NCBI GenBank assembly: GCA_964550165.1
Contig: CAZJYC010000099.1
Coordinates: 1-7,391 of the forward strand
Direction of reading: 5' to 3'
Source of the DNA: CAZJYC01 sp964550165
GTDB lineage: Bacteria; Acidobacteriota; Aminicenantia; Aminicenantales; Aminicenantaceae
Length of the DNA stretch: 7,391 bases
Part shown: positions 1-5,168 of the stretch, in pieces
How positions within the stretch are numbered: position 1 is the first letter of the stretch
How the letters are laid out: each line of letters starts with the position of its first letter
Notes under the pieces: generated by a model
The model's database searches: none
Told to the model about the DNA's origin: nothing
The model's input: only the letters and a program-made list of their open reading frames with translations
Position numbers and translations under genes: made by a program

Positions 1-106
1 AAGCCCATGGTGGTGGGTGGGAGGGTCTTTGGCGAGGAGGGACGGAAACCAGCACGGTTCAAGTTGGCTTTTATCATCATAGGCCTTCACGGAAAAAAAG
101 ATGCTT
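1..106 (-). repeat. Inverted copy (arm plus loop) of the dispersed MITE-like repeat
   Basis: This segment is the reverse complement of 7109-7213. The first 42 bases match 7172-7213 without a mismatch. Over all 106 positions I count six substitutions and one single-base indel, about 93% identity. It contains a G-rich loop segment (about 9-23), an inner arm GGAGGGACGGAAACCAGC (36-53), and an outer arm ending in AAAGATGCTT (87-106). The window begins inside the element, so the second arm is expected just left of position 1. No reading frame looks genuine here. The element stops 13 bases before the 3' end of the small ORF at 120-206. Confidence 0.85.
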
Positions 107-119
107 ACGATTTTTTATT

Positions 120-206
120 TTAGATTGCAATTTTTATCAAAAAAAGAAGAATAAAAAGGGTGATGAGAACCAAGATCGCATAGATTTGTTTCTTCTTTAG
201 TTCCAT
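120..206 (-). CDS. Small one-helix membrane peptide (28 aa), hypothetical
   Basis: This 28-codon ORF starts with ATG (206-204) inside the last codons of the DUF4388 gene, overlapping it by 10 bases in another frame, and ends with TAA at 122-120. The product begins MELKKKQ, followed by an almost unbroken hydrophobic run from I8 to I24 (one Thr, one Tyr), then K25 and a short apolar tail. That is the pattern of a single transmembrane helix with a positively charged cytoplasmic N-terminus. A GGAG (221-218) lies 11 bases upstream of the ATG, and a second GGAG ends one base before it. The overlap would allow translational coupling to the DUF4388 gene. I know no family for it. The evidence is one open frame with a sensible composition, and an AT-rich, T-rich stretch can encode hydrophobic residues by chance, so confidence is moderate. 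Confidence 0.45.
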   Translation of the reverse strand: MELKKKQIYAILVLITLFILLFLIKIAI

Positions 207-1294
207 TCTCCGATTTTCTCCAAGTTCTTGACAAGTGCAGATTCATGCGCATTGCCCAGGTTTTTTTTTACAGCCAGAACTTCTGCAGCCAGAATCTCAT
301 TCAAATCCTTGATGAGATTTTTCTTCTGCTCTTCACTCCACAGGCTGGTTTTCAGCAAAGAATTCATATCTATGCCTCCATCAGGCCTGAGCTTGATTTT
401 TTGTGAAGCGGAGGAGAGATGGCCTCTAATTTCCTGCTGGCATTTCTCCAAGACATTCAAGGCCACGGGGCCAATCTCTTTTGAAATGTATTTATAGATG
501 TGGGTGCACTTGCTGTTAAAGGCCTCCAAAATCTTCGCGAGCTCTGCTTGGGTCGATTTGTCAGGCATTTTCTCTTTGGATGGCTGTTGAGGGGAAGCAA
601 CAAGACCCAGAGTGATGAGCGAAAAAAGTATCTTCTGAGTCTCTTTTCTCCCCAATTCGCTCGATTCATAGATGGTTTTAAGATCGTTATTTTTCTCGAT
701 TATTTTCAGCAGATAGTGTTCTGGAGGCTCGAGTTCATTTGGATTCAGGGAACAAGGCCGAACAACAGAAACAGCGCTATTTTCTTGAGGGATATGAGCT
801 TGGATGATCTCATGGTTCTCCATCGCTCTGATGCCCTGAAGGATAAAATTAAGGGTGGGAAGGCGGAAGAGAATATCGGATCCTTTTGGAATATTTTCTG
901 GATCAAAAGTGTATTCGCCATCAGACCAATCAAAGAGAGGAAGAATGTCTGCTTTCAAAAACTCCTTCATGAGCTTCCAGAGCTCGGAAGGAGAGAATAT
1001 GTCGAGTTCGAGAAGAGCTTTCGTTAGGTTAGATTTATTTTGAGAGGCAAAGCTCTCAGAGCGAGAAAGAGATTTCTTATCCAGGAGATTCTTTTCGACC
1101 AGAGCCTTGAGGAAGTCCTTTTCGGGCAATAGACTGCGAACAGCTGCTATCTCGCCCTTTTCAAGATACAAATTTTTATCCAATTTATCCTTTTTGATTC
1201 TGAGATAGCCTGACTCTTCCTCCTGAAAGAGGGCGAGGAGGAGTTTGGCAAAGGGAAGACGGGAGGTGTTTCCTCGAAGCAGACTTTCTTGCAT
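197..1294 (-). CDS. DUF4388 (PatA N-terminal-like) domain protein
   Basis: This 365-residue soluble protein has no signal peptide or membrane segment. Residues about 8-160 fit the DUF4388 pattern: a short helix (LPFAKLLLALF), then SGYLRIKK, NLYLEKGEIAAV, and later GEYTFDPENIPKG. DUF4388 domains are found in bacterial regulatory and gliding or polarity proteins, often near PatA-like response regulators; a biochemical role is not settled. Residues about 187-235 (EPPEHYLLKIIE through LFSLITLGLV) look like the small winged-helix-like module that often follows this domain. Residues 245-365 are mostly charged helices of unknown function. The ATG at 1294 is the first in frame and has no Shine-Dalgarno sequence. 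A good promoter places transcription at this codon. The gene lies downstream of the ABC operon on the same strand but is separated from it by a repeat element, and it overlaps a possible small peptide gene at its 3' end. Confidence 0.85.
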   Translation of the reverse strand: MQESLLRGNTSRLPFAKLLLALFQEEESGYLRIKKDKLDKNLYLEKGEIAAVRSLLPEKDFLKALVEKNLLDKKSLSRSESFASQNKSNLTKALLELDIFSPSELWKLMKEFLKADILPLFDWSDGEYTFDPENIPKGSDILFRLPTLNFILQGIRAMENHEIIQAHIPQENSAVSVVRPCSLNPNELEPPEHYLLKIIEKNNDLKTIYESSELGRKETQKILFSLITLGLVASPQQPSKEKMPDKSTQAELAKILEAFNSKCTHIYKYISKEIGPVALNVLEKCQQEIRGHLSSASQKIKLRPDGGIDMNSLLKTSLWSEEQKKNLIKDLNEILAAEVLAVKKNLGNAHESALVKNLEKIGEWN

Positions 1295-1329
1295 ACAGAT
1301 AATTTATCGATGAGAGGAGTTGCTGTCAA
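1295..1329 (-). promoter_or_regulatory. Sigma-70-type promoter of the DUF4388 gene, possibly leaderless
   Basis: On the minus strand a perfect TTGACA (1329-1324) is followed, after 17 bases, by TAAATT (1306-1301, four of six matches to TATAAT). Only six bases (1300-1295) separate the -10 box from the ATG. Transcription would therefore start at about the A of the start codon, which agrees with the lack of a Shine-Dalgarno sequence. Confidence 0.5.
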
Positions 1330-1342
1330 ACAGAAAAGCTCC

Positions 1343-1444
1343 GGCTGAGTGGTTTTCGGAAACATGCCGCTTTTGGCCCATCACAAAAAAAGGGGACACC
1401 TTTGCCCGCTCAGCCTTCCATACCGGCTCCTCAACCACTCAGCC
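1343..1444 (-). repeat. REP-like palindromic element, copy 1
   Basis: A 12-base arm GGCTGAGTGGTT (1343-1354) pairs perfectly with AACCACTCAGCC (1433-1444). A third related unit lies between them in inverted orientation: TTGCCCGCTCAGCCTT at 1402-1417. Read on the minus strand, 1444 to about 1392 aligns with 4415-4470 on the plus strand, sharing the 16-base core AAGGCTGAGCGGGCAA and a following AGGTGTCCCC or GGCTGTCCC. This architecture resembles REP elements mobilised by Y1-type (TnpA_REP/RAYT) transposases, but no such transposase is in the window, so the class is inferred. Confidence 0.65.
1385..1403 (-). terminator. Weak intrinsic-terminator-like hairpin
   Basis: On the minus strand AAAGG, loop TGTCC, CCTTT is followed by four more T residues (7 T in all). 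It sits about 100 bases after the stop of the ABC ATPase gene and could end that operon before the DUF4388 promoter. The stem has only five base pairs with two G-C pairs, and it is part of the REP-like element, so termination may be incidental. Confidence 0.3.
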
Positions 1445-1498
1445 TCCGCAGAAAAGAGCCAAAAATTTTTATGTTAGCAGCTTATTGACGAACTCGCC

Positions 1499-2200
1499 TC
1501 AGGCTCCTTTCCGCTTTTCTTTGACGATTTTTCCATCTTTGATGTGGATGATGCGCTGAGCCTCATGGGCGATATCCCTGTCATGGGTGACGATGATGAT
1601 CGTGTTTCCCTGGGAATGGATTTTGCGAAAAAGGTTCAGGATTTCTTGCCCTGTTTTTGAGTCCAGGTTCCCGGTAGGCTCATCGGCCAGAAGGAGAGAG
1701 GGCTCGTTGACCAGAGCGCGAGCAATCGCCACTCTCTGCCTTTCACCGCCAGAGAGTTCTGAAGGACGATGGTCCTTGCGGTCGGTCATCTCGACCATCT
1801 CTAAGGCCTTCCTGGTTTTTCCCTCTCTTTCTTTCTTCTTGGCTCCTTTGTAGATGAGGGGAATCTCTACGTTATGGAAGGCTGTGGCCCTGGGCAGAAG
1901 GTTGAAGACCTGAAAGACAAAGCCGATCTCGTTGTTCCGGATATAGGCTAACTCATTATCGCTCAATGTGCTGACCGGTTTTCCCTTCAGGTAATATTCC
2001 CCCTCTGTCGGAGTATCCAGGCATCCCAGAATGTTCATGATGGTCGATTTTCCAGAGCCGGATGGACCCATGATGGCCACAAATTCATTCTTCTCGATGG
2101 CGAAAGACACGCCCCGAAGAGCCTGGACTTCCTGTTTTCCCAGCTTATAGATTTTCCAAAGATTTTCTGTCAGAATGAGCGGGCTGTTCACAGTGTCCAT
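1499..2200 (-). CDS. MacB/LolD-type ABC transporter ATP-binding protein
   Basis: This 233-residue nucleotide-binding subunit powers an inner-membrane ABC transporter. All ATPase motifs are intact: Walker A GPSGSGKST (45-53), Q-loop Q97 in FVFQVFNLLP, signature LSGGERQR (149-156), Walker B LLLADEPT (169-176) with catalytic E174, D-loop GNLD (177-180) and H-loop H206. The short length, the VQALRGVSF start and GFVFQVFNLLP mark the MacB/LolD/FtsE group, which works with FtsX-fold permeases. Its ATG shares one base with the TAA stop of the adaptor gene (TAATG at 2202-2198), which indicates translational coupling in one operon. Unlike MacB of E. coli, the permease is not fused, and no permease gene follows. 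Transport substrate cannot be told from sequence; lipoproteins, peptides or drugs are typical for relatives. Confidence 0.93.
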   Translation of the reverse strand: MDTVNSPLILTENLWKIYKLGKQEVQALRGVSFAIEKNEFVAIMGPSGSGKSTIMNILGCLDTPTEGEYYLKGKPVSTLSDNELAYIRNNEIGFVFQVFNLLPRATAFHNVEIPLIYKGAKKKEREGKTRKALEMVEMTDRKDHRPSELSGGERQRVAIARALVNEPSLLLADEPTGNLDSKTGQEILNLFRKIHSQGNTIIIVTHDRDIAHEAQRIIHIKDGKIVKEKRKGA

Positions 2201-3420
2201 TATTTTTCTTCTTTTTTCTTTTCCTCTTGCTTGATCAGCATTTCATCCTTGAGCTGGCGGAGCGCATTGTAGGGACCGACGACAACTTCCTGGCTCTCCT
2301 CCAAGCCTGAAGTGATTTCGATCAGCATCTCGCCCATGATTCCTTTTTCCACAGGATGGAATTTCACCCGGCTGTTCTCCACAACATAGACTCCCTCCTC
2401 TTGGTCATCATTATTTTTATTTTTGCCTTCATCCTTTTTATCTCTCAGGACCAAAGCCGATATAGGGACGGCAAGAACATTCTTTTTTTCGGCTGTGGTT
2501 ATGTCTGCCGTGGCGGAAAAACCAGGTTTCAGGCTCTGGGGAGGGCTTTCGAGCGTGATGATAACTTTAAAATCCTTGGACTCCTCGGATGGTGTCATTT
2601 TTTGAATGGCCGAACTTCCGATTTCGGTCACCGCGCCTTGGATGGTTTGGTCGGGGAGGGCGTCGACTCGAATCTTTGCGCGTTGACCGAGTTTAACTCC
2701 GATGACATCCGTCTCATCCACCTCGACTTCCACCTCCATCACCGAGAGGTCAGCGATGGTCATCAGCACGGTTCCGGGATTGTTCATCGTTCCGATGATG
2801 GCCACTTCTCCCTCTTCAATCCTGAGGCTGGTGATGATTCCATCGATGGGGGAGTTGTACACGGTCTTGCTCAGGTTATCCAGAGTGCTTTGGAGAGAGG
2901 CCTCGGCCTGCTCGATCTGGTAGAGAATGGATTGGTATGTGGCTTTGGAAACTTCATACTGGGCTTTGGCGGCCTCCAGTTGTTCTTTGGCGATGAGCTT
3001 TTCTTCAAAAAGCTTTTTCTGCCTTTCGTAGAAACTTTCGTCCCTTTTAAACATCGCATCTGCTTTGATCAGTTCAGCCTTGTAGATACGAATCAGGGCT
3101 CGGTCCCGGTCGGCATTGGCTTCGTACTGGGAAGAATCCAGTCTCAGAAGGAAATCGCCAGCTTTGACTCTCTGCCCCTCTTCGACGCCAATTTTGACGA
3201 TTCTTCCAGGAATTTGGGCGCTGATATTCACGTTTTTTCTGGGCCTGACTTCCCCTGATGCCGAGACGATGGAGGTCAAGTCGTGCGTTTCGACCTTTTC
3301 CACAGTCACTTTTATCGCCTTCTCTCTTTGGGATTTGACCTTAAAAAAGGCGACGAGCACGAGGACGATGACGACGGCAGAAAAGACAAGAATTTTTTTC
3401 TTCCGTTTCAAGAAGCTCAT
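2200..3420 (-). CDS. MacA-like periplasmic adaptor (membrane fusion protein)
   Basis: This 406-residue adaptor links an inner-membrane ABC pump to an outer-membrane channel. A basic N-terminus (KRKKK) precedes one transmembrane anchor at about 10-26, and the rest should be periplasmic. Residues about 54-96 and 188-225 are the two halves of the lipoyl-like domain (SASGEVRPRKNVNISAQIPG; NSPIDGIITS). They flank a helical hairpin at 97-187 rich in charged residues and Ala/Leu. Residues 226-310 form the beta-barrel (VEVEVDETDVIGVKLGQ; KPGFSATADI), followed by the membrane-proximal domain with a charged insert (KDEGKNKNNDDQEE) and a Lys/Glu tail. Length and order are normal for the MacA branch. The start at 3420 is supported by AGGTGA (3430-3425) four bases upstream. 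It is the first gene of an operon with the ABC ATPase. The substrate is unknown. Confidence 0.92.
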   Translation of the reverse strand: MSFLKRKKKILVFSAVVIVLVLVAFFKVKSQREKAIKVTVEKVETHDLTSIVSASGEVRPRKNVNISAQIPGRIVKIGVEEGQRVKAGDFLLRLDSSQYEANADRDRALIRIYKAELIKADAMFKRDESFYERQKKLFEEKLIAKEQLEAAKAQYEVSKATYQSILYQIEQAEASLQSTLDNLSKTVYNSPIDGIITSLRIEEGEVAIIGTMNNPGTVLMTIADLSVMEVEVEVDETDVIGVKLGQRAKIRVDALPDQTIQGAVTEIGSSAIQKMTPSEESKDFKVIITLESPPQSLKPGFSATADITTAEKKNVLAVPISALVLRDKKDEGKNKNNDDQEEGVYVVENSRVKFHPVEKGIMGEMLIEITSGLEESQEVVVGPYNALRQLKDEMLIKQEEKKKEEK

Positions 3421-3452
3421 TGTATCACCTTTTTTGGGAACTTCCGTTTTTT

Positions 3453-3481
3453 ATCATAGTATACTACGGCTGAGAGTACAA
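3453..3481 (-). promoter_or_regulatory. Promoter of the adaptor-ATPase operon
   Basis: On the minus strand TTGTAC (3481-3476), a 17-base spacer and TATGAT (3458-3453, five of six matches) make a plausible sigma-70-type promoter. Transcription would start near 3446, giving a leader of about 25 bases that carries the AGGTGA ribosome-binding site. An overlapping TATACT lies five bases upstream of the -10 box. Confidence 0.5.
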
Positions 3482-3522
3482 AAAGTTTAGTGCAAAAGGA
3501 CAAACTGCCTTTTTTTTGTGGG

Positions 3523-3551
3523 TTGCATGCACTGTTGAGACTTGATACTAT
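3523..3551 (+). promoter_or_regulatory. Promoter of suhB, possibly leaderless
   Basis: TTGCAT (3523-3528), a 17-base spacer and TACTAT (3546-3551, four of six matches) precede the suhB ATG at 3561 by only nine bases. Transcription would begin at about 3558-3559, leaving a leader of two or three bases. There is no Shine-Dalgarno sequence between this promoter and the ATG. It does not overlap the divergent adaptor promoter. Confidence 0.4.
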
Positions 3552-3560
3552 TGAACAGTC

Positions 3561-4346
3561 ATGAGCATGGATAAATATTTGAAAGCAGCGAAAGAAGCGG
3601 CCCATAAAGCAGGGCGAATGCTCAAAGAGAATTTCCATGAAGCCAGAGAGATTTCGTTCAAAGGCGTTGTTGACCTTGTGACCAATTTCGATAATCAATC
3701 TCAAAAAATAATTTTCCAACATCTTTCGAGATGCTTTCCCGACCATGACTTTCTGGCTGAGGAAGGATTAGACAAGACAAGGGGATCAGAGTTTCAGTGG
3801 ATCATCGACCCTCTTGATGGCACGACGAACTATGCCCACAGCTTTCCTGTTTTCACTGTGTCCGTGGCTCTTGAAGCCAAGGGAGAGGTCACCCTCGGGG
3901 TGGTCTATGATCCTATGAGGGAAGACACGTTCTGGGCCATAAAGGGAGATGGGGCTTATTTGAACAGAAGAAAGATAAAAGTCTCCCCGATCGATGACCT
4001 CAACCAGAGTCTCTTGGCGACAGGATTTCCTTATGATATTCGGGTTAGCGATGTCAATAACATCTCCCACTTTAATAATTTTCTGATTCGAGCCCAGGCA
4101 ATACGACGCTGCGGCTCGGCGGCGATGGACCTCTGCTATGTGGCCTGCGGGAGGTTTGATGGATTCTGGGAGTTGAAGCTCAAGCCCTGGGACATGGCAG
4201 CGGGAGCGCTGATCGTCCAGGAAGCAGGAGGGCGTGTCTCTGATTTCCATGGTCAAGAGTTCAGCCTCACAGGTTCAGAACTACTGGCAAGCAACGGTTT
4301 GATCCATCAGCAAATGGTCGAAGTGTTGCGGCTGGGAAGAGCTTAG
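3561..4346 (+). CDS. suhB: Inositol-1-monophosphatase family protein
   Basis: This 261-residue cytosolic, metal-dependent sugar-phosphate phosphatase belongs to the inositol monophosphatase/SuhB family. It hydrolyses inositol 1-phosphate or related phosphomonoesters; some members act on NADP or fructose-1,6-bisphosphate instead. Metal ligands and signatures are all present: DLVTNFDNQSQ (38-48), LAEEG (65-69, E67/E68), the first family signature IIDPLDGTTNYAHSFP (81-96, D83 and D86), and the second near LKPWDMAAGALIVQEAGG (207-224, D211). Length is typical. The start at 3561 fits the usual N-terminus; an ATG two codons later (3567) is equally possible, since neither has a Shine-Dalgarno sequence. 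The gene is divergent from the adaptor operon and is followed five bases after its stop by a GC-rich hairpin. The symbol is by family; a regulatory role like that of E. coli SuhB is not shown. Confidence 0.9.
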   Translation: MSMDKYLKAAKEAAHKAGRMLKENFHEAREISFKGVVDLVTNFDNQSQKIIFQHLSRCFPDHDFLAEEGLDKTRGSEFQWIIDPLDGTTNYAHSFPVFTVSVALEAKGEVTLGVVYDPMREDTFWAIKGDGAYLNRRKIKVSPIDDLNQSLLATGFPYDIRVSDVNNISHFNNFLIRAQAIRRCGSAAMDLCYVACGRFDGFWELKLKPWDMAAGALIVQEAGGRVSDFHGQEFSLTGSELLASNGLIHQQMVEVLRLGRA

Positions 4347-4351
4347 GGTCG

Positions 4352-4366
4352 GCGGCCGCGGGCCGC
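4352..4366 (+). other. GC-rich hairpin after suhB
   Basis: GCGGCC-GCG-GGCCGC is a perfect six-base-pair, all-GC stem starting five bases after the suhB stop codon. It is not followed by a T tract, so it is not a standard intrinsic terminator. It could still stabilise the 3' end of the mRNA or pause polymerase, or it may belong to the adjoining REP-like cluster. Confidence 0.45.
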
Positions 4367-4369
4367 TCC

Positions 4370-4574
4370 GGCTAAGCAGTTCGAGAACACGCGGGCTTTT
4401 TATCACCGAGCGAAGGCCGAGTGGTGAGAAGGTCGTGTGAAAGGCTGAGCGGGCAAGGGGGCTGTCCCTCTTTATAGGATTCAAACGGTTTTCTCTCCGC
4501 TTAGCCTCTGCCGAGGATCTCCTCCATTAGCAGCTCGGGAAGGCTAAACCTTCAATGGGCGCTGCGGCCGAGTG
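4370..4574 (+). repeat. REP-like palindromic cluster, copy 2
   Basis: This intergenic stretch carries several degenerate GGCTRAGYGG units: GGCTAAGC (4370-4377), GGCCGAGTGG (4415-4424), GGCTGAGCGG (4443-4452), inverted CCGCTTAGCC (4497-4506), AGGCTAAACC (4541-4550) and GGCCGAGTG (4566-4574). The pair 4443-4452 and 4497-4506 can form a stem with 9 of 10 positions matching. Positions 4415-4470 align with the minus strand of 1444-1392, including the 16-base identity AAGGCTGAGCGGGCAA (4441-4456). A small GAAGG-CTAAA-CCTTC hairpin lies at 4539-4553. No gene is evident here; apparent ORFs are shadows of the repeat. Confidence 0.6.
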
Positions 4575-4576
4575 AA

Positions 4577-4619
4577 TTGACTCTTCAATAAAAATAAAGT
4601 AGAAAAGATAGCTCGGAGG
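4577..4619 (+). promoter_or_regulatory. Promoter and Shine-Dalgarno of the LecA-like gene
   Basis: TTGACT (4577-4582, five of six matches), a 17-base AT-rich spacer and TAGAAA (4600-4605, four of six) predict transcription from about 4612. A strong GGAGG (4615-4619) follows, six bases before the ATG at 4626, and fixes that start codon. Confidence 0.45.
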
Positions 4620-4625
4620 CCGGAG

Positions 4626-5168
4626 ATGATTGGCTCAGAGCTCAAAAAAGTCATTTTTTTGGTTCTTGTGTGTTCAGCGGTTGCTTTCGCTCTATCTTTT
4701 TCTCGACAAGGAAGAGAAGAGAGGTTTGTCCTCCCCGATCAAAAAACGTTGCTTGAGATCATAGTCTTGGCCGAGATGGCCCGGACAGAAACGGGCATTG
4801 ATGTCCGAGAAGGCCAGGAAATCGTATTTGAAGCATCGGGGCAGATTTCTCTCCAGAGAGGAAATCCGATGGCTGATTGTGGGCCAGAAGGCTATCCTCT
4901 TCAAACCATGCAGCAGCCCTTCACGGATAAGAACATAGGGGCCCTGATTGGGGAGGTCGTCTGGCCTATTTCTGTTGAAATCGATGAGAAGAGCGGTGAA
5001 GAGCTACGCCACGAGATTTCTGAGAAGTTTTATATCGGAGCCGAGAACAAAGTCAGGATGCCGCTCAGCGGGCATCTTTTCCTGAGGGTTAACGAGAATC
5101 TTGTTGGCGATAATTATGGAGAGTTCCGGGTCAAGCTTAACTTGGGCTGGAGCGAAGAGCGCTACTGA
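4626..5168 (+). CDS. Exported or membrane-anchored protein with a LecA/PA-IL-like domain
   Basis: This protein has 180 residues. A short basic N-terminus (KK at 7-8) and a hydrophobic stretch at about 9-24 form a signal peptide or membrane anchor. No lipobox is present, since the residue before C16 is Val. The rest resembles the galactose-binding PA-IL (LecA) family fold: TGIDVREGQEIVFEASGQI (56-74), GPEGYP (86-91), GALIGEV (105-111), FYIG (135-138), and LRVNENLVGDNYGEFRVKL (153-171). The last stretch matches the place where PA-IL has its calcium- and sugar-binding loop (asparagine/glycine-rich turn before a beta strand). Sugar binding is inferred only, and many such domains in other proteins have no known ligand. 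The start is well supported by GGAGG six bases upstream. The gene has its own promoter and converges on accC, overlapping its last 7 bases. Confidence 0.7.
   Translation: MIGSELKKVIFLVLVCSAVAFALSFSRQGREERFVLPDQKTLLEIIVLAEMARTETGIDVREGQEIVFEASGQISLQRGNPMADCGPEGYPLQTMQQPFTDKNIGALIGEVVWPISVEIDEKSGEELRHEISEKFYIGAENKVRMPLSGHLFLRVNENLVGDNYGEFRVKLNLGWSEERY

Noticed and set aside
107..136. Possible extension of the inverted repeat beyond its outer arm into the accB -35 region
   Set aside because: Ungapped matching falls to about half, in very AT-rich sequence, so it is no better than chance.
1392..1444. Resemblance to a tRNA-Ser D-arm (GAGTGGTTGAGGAGC on the minus strand)
   Set aside because: No acceptor stem, anticodon stem or T-loop (TTCGAAT) can be found around it. 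The similarity is limited to the REP-like GGCTGAGTGG unit.
1320..1559. Plus-strand ORF of 79 codons and its partner on the minus strand at 4281-4484, both containing ARSAFHT
   Set aside because: The shared peptide arises because both frames read through the two copies of the same intergenic repeat. Neither has a start signal and both overlap real genes on the other strand.
2356..3258. Long plus-strand ORF (300 codons) opposite the adaptor gene
   Set aside because: It is antisense to a gene with a complete MacA domain order and has no recognisable motif or ribosome-binding site. It is a shadow of the codon bias of the real gene.
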